From Moorella mulderi DSM 14980 (GTDB lineage: Bacteria > Bacillota > DSM-521 > Neomoorellales > Neomoorellaceae), in contig NZ_LTBC01000004.1 in assembly GCF_001594015.1 (NCBI RefSeq), positions 62,001 through 126,000 on the forward strand: DNA of 64,000 nt. Reading direction: 5' to 3'. Shown piece by piece: positions 36,651 through 45,870 of the stretch. Position 1 is the first letter of the stretch; each line of letters begins with the position of its first letter. The translations under genes were made by a program, and so were the position numbers. The notes under the pieces are model-generated. The model had not been told where the DNA came from and searched no databases. It saw only the letters and a list, made by a program, of their open reading frames with translations.

Positions 36651-36810
36651 CTTTATAAAATAGTGAAGGGAAGTACAAAAAACCGTTCAGGAGGGATTTT
36701 CAACCACTGGGGAGGGGGAAACGACCTTGTAGGCGAAGAATGACGCAACTGTTAAAAAAGTATGGTAAAATAACTCTAGCAAAAGGAATTTTCCAAGGGA
36801 GGCGTTAAAA

Positions 36811-36996
36811 ATGGCCCAGGTTTTAGCCCAGGTAGAATACACGCGTGGACTGCCCACCCTAACAGCTAACGAGTTAAATGCAGCTTATGCCCGCCTGGAT
36901 GAACGTTATAACTGCCTGCGGTCCAACTGGGACTGGTTTGTGGGGGCTGATTATTCGCCCCATGAAAAAGCCCTGTGCCGGGTGGATCAAAACTAA
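36811..36996 (+). CDS. Small protein of unknown function downstream of the sigma-54 promoter
   Basis: A 61-residue ORF with a strong GGGAGGCG site 8 bases before its ATG. The sequence (starting MAQVLAQVEYTRGLPTLTA) has a likely helix, then a tryptophan- and tyrosine-rich part and two cysteines. I do not recognise it. There are no membrane segments. It is the first coding possibility after the sigma-54 promoter, about 150 bases from it, and is followed 105 bases later by the U32 peptidase gene. If real, it should be made when the neighbouring activator is on. Confidence 0.55.
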   Translation: MAQVLAQVEYTRGLPTLTANELNAAYARLDERYNCLRSNWDWFVGADYSPHEKALCRVDQN

Positions 36997-37101
36997 GATG
37001 TTAACTACAGACGACATTTTTACGCCGGGAGCGGTAAAATATTTGCTGCCGGCGTTTTTTATTGCCTTTCCTGGCGGTATAATATCCCTTGAGGTGGCAC
37101 A

Positions 37102-39687
37102 ATGGTAAAGGTGGAACTCATGGCCCCGGCCGGTAGCCCGGAGGCCTTAAAGGCAGCAGTAGGCAATGGCGCTGACGCTGTTTACCTGGGCGGGAAGCAG
37201 TTCAATGCCCGGGAGGGAGCGGAAAATTTTTCCCAGGAAGAAATCCTGGCGGCCATTGACTACGCCCATGAGCGCGGCACCCGCGTTTACGTGACCGTCA
37301 ATATTCTCCTGGCCGACAGGGAACTGGCGCCAGCCTTAGATTACCTCTATTTCCTGGGTAAAGCCCGGGTGGACGGCATCATTGTCCAGGACCTGGGACT
37401 GGCGGCCCTCGCCAGGAGGCTCCTGCCTGAACTGCCCCTCATTGGCAGCACCCAGATGACGGTAACCAGCGCCGCCGGGGCCAAGTTTTTGCAGGAGCAG
37501 GGTTTCCAGCGCGTCGTCCTTGGCCGGGAGTTATCCCTGGCCGATATCAGGGCCATCAGCCGCCAGGTTGAAATAGAACTGGAGGCCTTTGTCCACGGCG
37601 CCCTCTGCTTTTCTTATTCCGGCCAGTGTTTGCTTAGCAGCATGGTAGGAGGCCGCAGCGGCAACCGCGGCCGCTGTGCCCAGCCCTGCCGCCTGGCCTA
37701 TACCCTGGTCGATGAGAGGGGAAGGCCGCTGGAGTTGAAACCGGAACACCTGTTAAGCACCCGTGACCTCTATACCCTGGACCGGGTACCGCAGTTAATA
37801 GCTGCGGGTGTTAAAGCTTTTAAGATTGAAGGGCGGATGCGGCGTCCCGAGTATGTGGCCGTAGTTACCAGGGCTTACCGCAAGATTATTGACCGTTACC
37901 TGGCTGACCCGGAAGGTTTCCAGGTATTGCCGGAAGAGGAGCGGGCGGTAGCCCAGATCTTCAACCGCGACTTTACCCCGGGCTACCTGGAAGGGGACCC
38001 GGGGGCTGAGCTGATGAGCTATGGCCGGCCCAGCAATCGCGGCCTTTACCTGGGCCGGGCCGGCCGGCGCCAGGGGGAGCGCTTTCTGGTCCACCTGGAA
38101 GCCCCCCTCCGCCAGGGGGACGGTCTGGAAGTCTGGGTCAGCCGGGGCGGCCATCAAGGACTGGTGGTGCACCATATCTGGCAGGGAGGCAGGGAGGTAA
38201 CCTTCGCCCCGGCAGGGACTACGGTGGCCCTGGAACTGCCCCCGTCAACCAGGCCCGGGGACCGCATTTTTAAGACCAGCGATGTAGAACTCCTGAAGGA
38301 AGTCCGGCGCACCTATACCTCACCCCGGGAAGAGAGACGCCTGCCCCTGGCCATGAAGGTTGAGGCCCGGCCGGGAGAACCTTTAAAGCTGGAGGTTATT
38401 GATCCCCAGGGGCACCGGGTCCAGGCCCGGACTTCTGTAGCCGCCGCGGTGGCGGAACGGCACCCCCTGGATGAAGCTGTACTGGCAGAGCAGCTAGGCC
38501 GCCTGGGCAATACCCCCTACCGGCTGGCAGAACTCATTACCAGCCTGGCAGGGCCGGTGATGGTGCCCTTAAGCGAGTTAAACCGCGCCCGCCGGGAAGC
38601 TATAGAAAAGTTACGTCAAGTACGCCTGGCAATCTTTCCGCAGCGGGTGCCGCCGGCAGCAGAATTTGAGGAAGGCCTGGAACAGCTCCTACCCCGGCAG
38701 GGGCGGGGGAGGCCAGGGGCCGGGTTAGAGACAGGCAAGGGGCGCGGCCCCTGGAACGAAGGTACAGCCGGTCCCGGCAGGCAGGACTTACGAGGGGTGC
38801 CGCGCCTGGCGGTGGCCGTGGGCGACCTGGAAGGAGCCCGGGCCGCCCTGGCGGCCGGGGCCGGGCGGGTTTATCTCGCCGGTGAAACCTGGCAGGACCG
38901 GGAACCCCCGGACCCTGCTGCCCTGGAGGAGCTAATGGCCGCAGCGGGAGAAAAGGGGGCGGCAGTCATCCCGGCCCTGCCGCGGATCTGGCATGAGACC
39001 GAAGCTGCAGCCGTGGCCCGGCAACTTGAAAGGCTGGCGGCTGCCGGAGCAAGCCTTTTCCTCATTGCCGGCCTTGGCGGCCTGCAAATTTTAAAGGAGT
39101 ACGGCCTGGCCGGGTGGGGCGACTATCCCCTCAATGCCTTCAATACCTGGTCTCTCAAAGCCCTAGCCGGAGCAGGGCTTACGGGGGTAACCCTTTCCCC
39201 GGAAATGAACCTGGAACAACTGCGGGAACTGGACCCTCCTTTGCCGGTAGAAGCCATTGTCCACGGGGCCTTACCCCTTATGGTTTCGGCCCACTGCGTC
39301 CTGGGGGCGCGCCTGGGGGGCAAAAGGCCGGGCCGGGCCTGCACTGCTCCCTGCCGGCGGGGACGTTACGGTTTAAAAGACCGCCTGGGCCTGGTATTCC
39401 CTGTCACTACCGACCGGCAGTGCCGTTTTTATTTATATAATGCCAGGGAAATGAGCCTCATCGACCACCTGGAGGAAATTGCCGCCCTGAGCCTTGACTG
39501 GATACGGATTGAAGCCCGGGAAAAGCCTCCCGGCTATATCCGGCGGGTGACGGGCCTGTATCGCGAGGCCCTGGCCGCCCTGGAGAACGGGGACGCAGGG
39601 GAGATCCTGGCGGCACTGGCCGGGGAAGCGGAAGCCCTGGCTCCTGCCGGCATTACCCGCGGTCATTATTTCCGGGGAGTGGTTTAG
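37102..39687 (+). CDS. U32 family peptidase (DUF3656-containing)
   Basis: An 861-residue protein. The N-terminal 300 residues are a U32 domain starting with ELMAPAGSPEALKAAVGNGA and including EAFVHGALCFSYSGQCLLSS, the U32 signature, with further cysteines in GRCAQPCR. DUF3656-type sequence follows. A degenerate second U32-like half at 580-830 has EAIVHGALPLMVSAHC and an ACTAPCRRG cysteine cluster. U32 members include collagenase-like proteins and tRNA/rRNA hydroxylation factors, where an Fe-S site is likely, so RNA modification is as plausible as proteolysis. It may be on the same transcript as the small ORF upstream. Confidence 0.88.
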   Translation: MVKVELMAPAGSPEALKAAVGNGADAVYLGGKQFNAREGAENFSQEEILAAIDYAHERGTRVYVTVNILLADRELAPALDYLYFLGKARVDGIIVQDLGLAALARRLLPELPLIGSTQMTVTSAAGAKFLQEQGFQRVVLGRELSLADIRAISRQVEIELEAFVHGALCFSYSGQCLLSSMVGGRSGNRGRCAQPCRLAYTLVDERGRPLELKPEHLLSTRDLYTLDRVPQLIAAGVKAFKIEGRMRRPEYVAVVTRAYRKIIDRYLADPEGFQVLPEEERAVAQIFNRDFTPGYLEGDPGAELMSYGRPSNRGLYLGRAGRRQGERFLVHLEAPLRQGDGLEVWVSRGGHQGLVVHHIWQGGREVTFAPAGTTVALELPPSTRPGDRIFKTSDVELLKEVRRTYTSPREERRLPLAMKVEARPGEPLKLEVIDPQGHRVQARTSVAAAVAERHPLDEAVLAEQLGRLGNTPYRLAELITSLAGPVMVPLSELNRARREAIEKLRQVRLAIFPQRVPPAAEFEEGLEQLLPRQGRGRPGAGLETGKGRGPWNEGTAGPGRQDLRGVPRLAVAVGDLEGARAALAAGAGRVYLAGETWQDREPPDPAALEELMAAAGEKGAAVIPALPRIWHETEAAAVARQLERLAAAGASLFLIAGLGGLQILKEYGLAGWGDYPLNAFNTWSLKALAGAGLTGVTLSPEMNLEQLRELDPPLPVEAIVHGALPLMVSAHCVLGARLGGKRPGRACTAPCRRGRYGLKDRLGLVFPVTTDRQCRFYLYNAREMSLIDHLEEIAALSLDWIRIEAREKPPGYIRRVTGLYREALAALENGDAGEILAALAGEAEALAPAGITRGHYFRGVV

Positions 39688-39699
39688 ATCTGGTATTAC

Positions 39700-39728
39700 T
39701 TGCAAGTATGATTATTATGTAGTATTAT
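39700..39728 (+). promoter_or_regulatory. Promoter of the VapBC-like operon
   Basis: TTGCAA, 17 bases, TATTAT, 20 bases upstream of the antitoxin ATG. Confidence 0.6.
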
Positions 39729-39748
39729 AGGATGGGGAGGTGGGGGGC

Positions 39749-39997
39749 ATGAAAACCGTTAAAATATCCATTACCATGCCGGAGGATCTAGTAAAAGAAT
39801 TGAAACATTTGACTTCAAACCTCAGTGCTTATATTACTGCCGGGATGCAAGAGTATGTAGCGCGGGATCGCGCCCGTAGGGGCTTTAAGAAAAGTGTCGG
39901 GTCCTGGCGGCAAGAAGACCACCCGGAACTACAAACTATCACCGATATTACGAAATATGTGGAAGAGACCAGGGGTGGGTGGAAGAATATTGATTGA
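39749..39997 (+). CDS. Antitoxin, ribbon-helix-helix/CcdA-like
   Basis: An 82-residue protein. The N-terminal strand and helices (KTVKISITMPEDLVKELKHL, then LSAYITAGMQEYVAR) look like a ribbon-helix-helix DNA-binding domain. The C-terminus is the likely toxin-neutralising tail. The upstream GTG is in frame, but the ATG at 39749 has a GAGGTGGGG site. It overlaps the PIN toxin, the standard VapBC arrangement in which the pair represses its own promoter. Confidence 0.82.
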   Translation: MKTVKISITMPEDLVKELKHLTSNLSAYITAGMQEYVARDRARRGFKKSVGSWRQEDHPELQTITDITKYVEETRGGWKNID

Positions 39998-40460
39998 AGA
40001 TGTATCCAAGGGCAAATTCGTCTGCTTGCTGGATACAGGGCCAATCATTGCCCATCTTCGTAATATAACAGGCATGATGGAACTTTTTAATTCTTTAGTT
40101 GATGAAGGCCAGATGGCTGTTGCGGCGGTGAGTGTTACCGAGATCTGGCAGGGAGCGAAGGAACGGGAAATAGAGCCAACACGCCAGTTTTTTACAGGCG
40201 TCAAGGTAATTCCTCTTGACGAGCAACTGGCCACCAGGGCCGGATTGCTGGCGCGGGGACTGCGGGCTCAGGGATTTACTGCCAGCCTGGCTGATGCGGT
40301 AATTGCCGTCACGGCCTTGCAACTCCAGGTACCGCTTTTAACAACCAACCCCAAACATTTTACAATTATCACCGGCCTGGAAGTTTGGGACCTGCAAGAT
40401 AAACTAGCGGAGTTAGAAAGGGGCATTGGCGATAAAACAAGTTCCCGGTCTGGCAGTTAA
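39990..40460 (+). CDS. PIN domain toxin, VapC-like
   Basis: A PIN-domain ribonuclease of about 156 residues. The acidic residues of the active site are visible: FVCLLDTGPIIAHL, AAVSVTEIWQGAKERE, and ASLADAVIAVTALQ followed by PLLTTNPKHF. VapC toxins cleave tRNA or rRNA and stop translation. No ATG is available. The TTG at 39990 overlaps the antitoxin stop, and a GTG at 39975 is an alternative start. The terminator hairpin overlaps its last codons. Confidence 0.82.
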   Translation: MIEDVSKGKFVCLLDTGPIIAHLRNITGMMELFNSLVDEGQMAVAAVSVTEIWQGAKEREIEPTRQFFTGVKVIPLDEQLATRAGLLARGLRAQGFTASLADAVIAVTALQLQVPLLTTNPKHFTIITGLEVWDLQDKLAELERGIGDKTSSRSGS

Positions 40461-40482
40461 CCAGATCAGGGACTTTGTTTTT
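40439..40482 (+). terminator. Terminator of the VapBC-like operon
   Basis: A 15-base stem with a mismatch (40439-40453 with 40461-40475), then TTTGTTTTT. It starts inside the toxin gene. Confidence 0.85.
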
Positions 40483-40518
40483 CCAGGGGATGGGCCGGAG
40501 TAAAATGGAGGCAATACA

Positions 40519-42906
40519 TTGAACAAGATTTATAGCAAATTAGAACTGGATATAATCCTGCAGCGGCTGGAGGAGAAATGCCTCTCACCCCTGGGAGCGG
40601 AACTGGCCCGCTCCCTGCAGCCGGCCCGGGACCTGGAGGTGGCCCGCCGGCGCCTCCAGGCTACCAGCGAAGCGGAGCAGGTGCTGCGGCGTTACCCCGA
40701 TATCCCTTTGAGCAATATCCATGATATCCGGGTGGAGGTGGCCCGGGCGGCCGTGGGCGGGCTCCTGGAGGGGCAGGAGTTACTGCGGGTGGCTGCCACC
40801 CTGGCCGGGGGTAGGAGATTGCGGCAGTTCCTCCTGGGCCTGGAAGGCAACTGGCCGGTGTTGCGGGAGATGGCCACCAGGATCGGCGATTTCCGCCACC
40901 TGGAAAAGGCCATCGGCCAGGCCATTGGTCCCGACGGCGAGGTTGTAGACCAGGCGACGCCACGGCTTTTAGCTTTACGGCAGCAGGTACGCAAGACCCA
41001 GGAGAGGATAAAAGAACGCCTGGATGGCTACCTCCGTTCGCCGGAAATGCAGAAATACCTCCAGGATAACCTGTATACCATCCGCAATGATCGTTATGTC
41101 CTCCCGGTCAAGCAGGAGTACCGCCACCAGGTACCGGGGTTGATCCACGACCAGTCGGCCAGCGGGGCGACTCTATTTATCGAGCCTATGGCCCTGGTAG
41201 AGCTAAATAATGAACTTCGCCGCCTTCAAGCTGCTGAAGCCAGGGAAATAGAGGCCATCCTGCGACATTTAAGCAATCTTATCGGCCGGGAGAAGGAGAC
41301 GCTGGAAATTACCCTGGCTGCCCTGGGTGAACTGGATTTTACCCTGGCCAAGGGATACTTAAGCCAGGAGATGGCGGCCGTAGAACCGCGGTTGAATAAT
41401 GAGGGACGCTGGCACATCTACCGTGGCCGGCATCCTTTGCTTAAAGGAAAGGTGGTGCCCGTCAGCCTCACCCTGGGCGAAGATTTTGATACCCTGGTCA
41501 TTACCGGTCCCAATACCGGCGGCAAGACGGTAACGTTAAAGACCGTGGGCTTATTTACCCTCATGGCCCAGTGTGGCCTGCACCTGCCGGCAGCCGCAGG
41601 CACGGAGGTTGATCCTACGGCCGCCGTCTATGCCGATATCGGCGACGAGCAGAGCATTGAGCAATCATTAAGTACTTTTTCGGCCCACATGGCTCAGATT
41701 GTCGCTATTTTAAAAGAGGTAACACCGGGCAGCCTGGTCCTCCTCGATGAACTGGGGGCCGGTACTGACCCTACGGAAGGGGCGGCCCTGGCCATGGCCA
41801 TCCTGGATTACCTCACCGGCGCCGGGGCCAGGACGGTGGCCACCACCCACTACAGCGAACTGAAGGCCTATGCCTATGCTACCCCGCGGGTGGAAAACGC
41901 CGCCGTGGAATTTGACAGCCGCACCCTCCAGCCCACCTACAATCTCATCATCGGTACCCCGGGGGAGAGCAATGCCTTTGTCATTGCCTCCCGTTTAGGG
42001 CTTTCACCCGCTATTATTGAACGGGCACGGAGCCTCCTCGGGGAAGAAAACCAGCGGGTCAGCCGCCTGATAGCCGGCCTGGCTGAAGACAAGCGGGTGA
42101 GTGCCCGGGAACGGGAGGCAGCCGAGATTTTGCGCCGGGAGGCGGAGGCGGCCAGGGCCGAGCTGGAGAGGGCTAAAGAGGCATGGCAGCAGCAGGCCGC
42201 CAGGGAAATGGAGAAGGTACGCGAGGAAGCCCGGGGGCTCTTACGCCGGGCCCGGGCCGAGATCAGGGAAATCATGGCCCGCCTGGAAAAGGCCATGGCT
42301 GAAGAAAGTTTACGCGGCCAGCAGCAGGCAGTAACCCGGGCGCGCCGGCAATTAAAGGAACTGGAAGATGCCGTGGATGCAGGGCTTGCTCAATACCGGC
42401 CGGCAGCCCCAAACCGGCCGCCGGAAAATCTCCAGGCCGGGGACAGGGTTTACCTTCTAGCCTGGGGACAGGCAGGGGAAGTCTTGAGCCCCCCCAATGA
42501 CCAGGGGGAAGTCCTGGTCCAGGTCGGCGCCTTGAAGGTTACCGTTCCTTTAAAGGAACTGCGGCTGTTAGAAGACGTAGCCCGGGCCGGGTCTAAAAAT
42601 GGTCCTAAAAAAGAAGACACTAAACCTGGCTGGCTGGTAAAAGCGGCTGGTAATGACGATATCAGGCCGGAGATCGACCTGCGGGGGCTGACGGTAGAAG
42701 AAGCCTGCCACCGGGTTGATGCCTACCTGGATGATGCCGTCCTGGCGGGATTAAACCAGGTGAGCTTAATCCACGGTAAGGGCACCGGTGCCTTAAGGGC
42801 AGCCTTGCAGGAATACCTGCGGCAGCACCCCCTGGTCAAGGGCTTTCGCCTGGGTGGGGCCGGCGAAGGCGGCAGCGGCGTTACGGTAGTGGATATTGGA
42901 AGATGA
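40519..42906 (+). CDS. mutS2: Endonuclease MutS2
   Basis: A 795-residue MutS paralogue without the mismatch-recognition domain. The ATPase has ITGPNTGGKTVTLKT (Walker A) and LVLLDELGAGTDPTEG (Walker B and signature). A long coiled coil (about 515-640) and a KOW-like region follow. The C-terminal Smr nuclease domain has LRGLTVEEACHRVDAYLDDA and IHGKGTGALR. MutS2 acts on branched DNA and, in Bacillus, on collided ribosomes. TTG start with TGGAGG 10 bases upstream. Confidence 0.95.
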   Translation: MNKIYSKLELDIILQRLEEKCLSPLGAELARSLQPARDLEVARRRLQATSEAEQVLRRYPDIPLSNIHDIRVEVARAAVGGLLEGQELLRVAATLAGGRRLRQFLLGLEGNWPVLREMATRIGDFRHLEKAIGQAIGPDGEVVDQATPRLLALRQQVRKTQERIKERLDGYLRSPEMQKYLQDNLYTIRNDRYVLPVKQEYRHQVPGLIHDQSASGATLFIEPMALVELNNELRRLQAAEAREIEAILRHLSNLIGREKETLEITLAALGELDFTLAKGYLSQEMAAVEPRLNNEGRWHIYRGRHPLLKGKVVPVSLTLGEDFDTLVITGPNTGGKTVTLKTVGLFTLMAQCGLHLPAAAGTEVDPTAAVYADIGDEQSIEQSLSTFSAHMAQIVAILKEVTPGSLVLLDELGAGTDPTEGAALAMAILDYLTGAGARTVATTHYSELKAYAYATPRVENAAVEFDSRTLQPTYNLIIGTPGESNAFVIASRLGLSPAIIERARSLLGEENQRVSRLIAGLAEDKRVSAREREAAEILRREAEAARAELERAKEAWQQQAAREMEKVREEARGLLRRARAEIREIMARLEKAMAEESLRGQQQAVTRARRQLKELEDAVDAGLAQYRPAAPNRPPENLQAGDRVYLLAWGQAGEVLSPPNDQGEVLVQVGALKVTVPLKELRLLEDVARAGSKNGPKKEDTKPGWLVKAAGNDDIRPEIDLRGLTVEEACHRVDAYLDDAVLAGLNQVSLIHGKGTGALRAALQEYLRQHPLVKGFRLGGAGEGGSGVTVVDIGR

Positions 42907-42927
42907 GGCATGAGGCAGGAAGCCAAT

Positions 42928-42960
42928 AAAAAGCCCCGGGCTAAAAATTTCCCGGGGTTG
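42928..42960. terminator. Bidirectional terminator between mutS2 and pbp
   Basis: CCCCGGG (42934-42940) pairs with CCCGGGG (42951-42957). There are T-rich tails on both strands (CTTTTTATT on the minus strand, CCTTATTTTTT on the plus strand), so it can serve both convergent genes. Confidence 0.85.
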
Positions 42961-42963
42961 CCC

Positions 42964-45690
42964 TTATTTTTTAGGTACGGCAATGGTGACCTCGTTGGAT
43001 GGCGTGCTCGCTTTATTTTTCTCATCCAGGGCGATGACCCGGTAGTAGTAGGTAACGCCGGGCTTCACGCTGGCATCAGTATACGCCGTTTCCTTCACTA
43101 TGGCCAGGCTCCTGCTGCTCGAGCCGGGTCCGACACGTTCAATGGAAAAGAGGAATTCGCCCTCGCCGGGAACGTTCCATTCCAGGATCACCCGGGGCTG
43201 GCTGACATTGGGGCCGACTTCCAGCCGCCCTTTAAGGTTTGGTGCCGGCGGTCCTGCCCCCTGGTTACCCCGTCCCGAGGTATCTTTGGTGAGCTGGTGG
43301 TCGGGCAGGTCACAGTACCGGGTGGGCACTTTTTCCGGGGGTAACTGGACCTTCTTAACGTACTGGGGCGGGCAGCCACCACCTTCTCCGGGTTTCGGAA
43401 TATTGGCCAGAAATAGTTCGGCGCCGTGGCGGGGGTCGGTACAGATGCTTACCAGCCCCGGCCTGTCAACGCTCCCGCCGCCGTGGAGGGTACAGACTTC
43501 CGCCGGCGCTTCCAGGTAGGCGTCTTCCGGCTTCACCGGGCCGTTATAGCCGTCGGGTCGCTTTAAAAAGACCCCCGTCGTTACATCCGGGCAATTGGGC
43601 GAAGCCAGCTGGCCGGTGGTGGTGCAGACCTGGACCTGGACCCAGACATCCGAGATTTTCTTGGGCAACATGCTTTGGGTAAAGATTTCCTTGACGATAA
43701 ACTCCTTGGGTGTCAGGTCGCTAGGCAAGAGGCCCGACTTGGCATCGACATCGGCATAGATTATGCCGCTGGGGCGGGGGAAATCCTGGACGGGTTGATC
43801 CTTTAAAGCGGCGCCGATTACCTTTTTCCAGATTAGAGCCGGGTAACCGCCACCGGCAACACTCTTCAAGTAGTGTTTGGGATCGGTCTGGTCATAGCCC
43901 ATCCAGACGGCTCCTACCAGCTCGGGCGTATAGCCGACAAACCAGGCGTCCTTTTCCCCTTTAAGGCCCCTGTATTCCGGGGTATCTGGCAGGGAGGTGG
44001 TACCAGTTTTACCTGCTGCCGGCCGGCCTATCTGGGCATTTTTCCCGGTACCCGCCATAACGACGGTTTCCAGCATATCAGTCATGAGGTAGGCAACCTG
44101 CTCGCTCATGACATCCCGGCGCTGGGGTTTGTTGACGATTAAGTCCCGGCCATTACGATCGGTAATCTTGGTCACGAGGTGGGGGGTAATGTATACCCCC
44201 TGGTTGGCAAAGGCGCCGTAGGCGGCAGCCATTTGCAGGGGGGAGACGCCGGTAGTCAGGCCCCCCAGGGCCAGGGCCAGGTTGCGGTCCTCCGGCTTTA
44301 AGGGCAGGCCCAGCCGGCGGCCGAATTCATAGCCCGTATCGATGCCGATGGTATTGAGCATTTTAACGGCGGGAATATTAACAGACCAGCGCACGGCCTC
44401 CCGCATGCTGATGAGCCCCCGGTAGCGGCCGTCGTAATTGGCCGGGGTAAAGGGCTTGGGCGTGCCGGGGAAGGTAACCGGTACATCATCGATGACAAAA
44501 GCGGGAGGGTAACCCTTCTCCAGGGCGGGGGCATAGACAACCAGGGGCTTGATGGTAGAACCGGGCTGGCGTTCGGCCTGGATGGCCCGGTTGAAGCCCC
44601 GCCTGGTGGTATAATCCCGGCCGCCTACCAGGCCCCGTACTTCACCGGTGCGGGGGTCCAGGACCACCATGGCGCTTTCAATCAGGCGGTCGGGACTGCT
44701 GGGGGGAAAATTGGATTTATCCTGGTAAACCTTTTCCATTTCGGTCTGGATTTTGGGGTCGAGGGTAGTATAGATTTTCAGGCCACCCCGGTAAAGCTCG
44801 GCGGATTCAATACCCTGGCTTTCCAGCAGGCGCCCGGCTTCATCAACAACGGCGTCGATAAAATAAGGAAATTTTTCGGCCTTTGTTTTGGGGGCTTCGC
44901 GGTATTCCAGTTTTTCCGCCTTGGCCTTTTCCGCCTCTTCAGGGGTAATATAGCCGTATTTGACCATGTTGTTCAGCACTTGCGCCTGGCGGTTTTTAGC
45001 AGCTTCCTCATTACTTTTAGAACGGGGGTCATAGTTGGCCGGGCTCTGGATCAAGCCGGCCAGCATGGCACACTCGGCAAGATCCAGGTCAGACACAGAT
45101 TTACCGAAGTATAACCGCGCCGCCGCTTCTACCCCGTAGGTACCGGGTCCAAGGTAAACAATGTTGAGGTAATTTTCCAGGATTTCTTCTTTGGTGTAGG
45201 TGCGTTCCAGTTCAATGGCCATTAAGGCTTCCTGAATTTTACGTTTCAAGGTACGTTCAGGATTCTCAATGAAGGCATTTCTAGCCAGCTGTTGGGTCAG
45301 GGTGCTGCCGCCCTCGCGGATGCCGCCGCTCCGCAAATTGATCCACAAGGCCCGCAGGATGGCTTTTAGATCAACGCCATGGTGTTGATAAAAACGGGCG
45401 TCCTCGGTAGCAATGACGGCATTCTGCAGGTCTTCAGGTATCTTTTCCAGGGGTACAACAATGCGGTTTTGTTCGCCATGCAGTTCTTCCACCAGCTGGC
45501 CGTCTTTATCATATATAAATGTAGTCATGGCCAGCTGGAGCTTGTCGGGCTGCCAGTCAGGCATAGTACGGATGACGCCGATGGCAAAACCGGCACCGGC
45601 GCCCACCAGCACCACGGCCACGACCAGCAGGGCCAGTAACAGGGCACGGAAAACATTTAATCTGCGTTTACGTTTTTTAGGGGGTGCCAT
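42964..45690 (-). CDS. Penicillin-binding protein 1A
   Basis: A 908-residue bifunctional peptidoglycan synthase. A basic cytoplasmic start and one membrane helix (about 14-36) lead to a glycosyltransferase GT51 domain (ATEDARFYQHHGVD, GGSTLTQQLARN). The transpeptidase domain follows, with QPGSTIKP (SxxK), SVN and KTGTT motifs. A C-terminal extension has a fibronectin type III domain (EWNVPGEGEFLFSIER to the end). Acts on the outer face of the membrane. AGGAGG precedes the ATG. Divergent from tyrS. Confidence 0.95.
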   Translation of the reverse strand: MAPPKKRKRRLNVFRALLLALLVVAVVLVGAGAGFAIGVIRTMPDWQPDKLQLAMTTFIYDKDGQLVEELHGEQNRIVVPLEKIPEDLQNAVIATEDARFYQHHGVDLKAILRALWINLRSGGIREGGSTLTQQLARNAFIENPERTLKRKIQEALMAIELERTYTKEEILENYLNIVYLGPGTYGVEAAARLYFGKSVSDLDLAECAMLAGLIQSPANYDPRSKSNEEAAKNRQAQVLNNMVKYGYITPEEAEKAKAEKLEYREAPKTKAEKFPYFIDAVVDEAGRLLESQGIESAELYRGGLKIYTTLDPKIQTEMEKVYQDKSNFPPSSPDRLIESAMVVLDPRTGEVRGLVGGRDYTTRRGFNRAIQAERQPGSTIKPLVVYAPALEKGYPPAFVIDDVPVTFPGTPKPFTPANYDGRYRGLISMREAVRWSVNIPAVKMLNTIGIDTGYEFGRRLGLPLKPEDRNLALALGGLTTGVSPLQMAAAYGAFANQGVYITPHLVTKITDRNGRDLIVNKPQRRDVMSEQVAYLMTDMLETVVMAGTGKNAQIGRPAAGKTGTTSLPDTPEYRGLKGEKDAWFVGYTPELVGAVWMGYDQTDPKHYLKSVAGGGYPALIWKKVIGAALKDQPVQDFPRPSGIIYADVDAKSGLLPSDLTPKEFIVKEIFTQSMLPKKISDVWVQVQVCTTTGQLASPNCPDVTTGVFLKRPDGYNGPVKPEDAYLEAPAEVCTLHGGGSVDRPGLVSICTDPRHGAELFLANIPKPGEGGGCPPQYVKKVQLPPEKVPTRYCDLPDHQLTKDTSGRGNQGAGPPAPNLKGRLEVGPNVSQPRVILEWNVPGEGEFLFSIERVGPGSSSRSLAIVKETAYTDASVKPGVTYYYRVIALDEKNKASTPSNEVTIAVPKK

Positions 45691-45870
45691 TTTTCCGGAT
45701 GACCTCCTTTACGGCTTTTTTATTATAACATAGCTTTACCCCCAGGGGAATGATAAGAGCTTGAAGCTTAGTCACTGCTTATGGTAAACTTAAACAGGTT
45801 CGCTAATTGCATAGACGCCTGTTTTACAATCCCGCCTTGAGCCGGCTCAGGAAAGAGCGATTTACGGAGG

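Noticed and set aside
36492-36743. 83-codon open frame between the sigma-54 activator and the small ORF
   Set aside because: It runs through the terminator and the sigma-54 promoter, has no ribosome site and no recognisable features.
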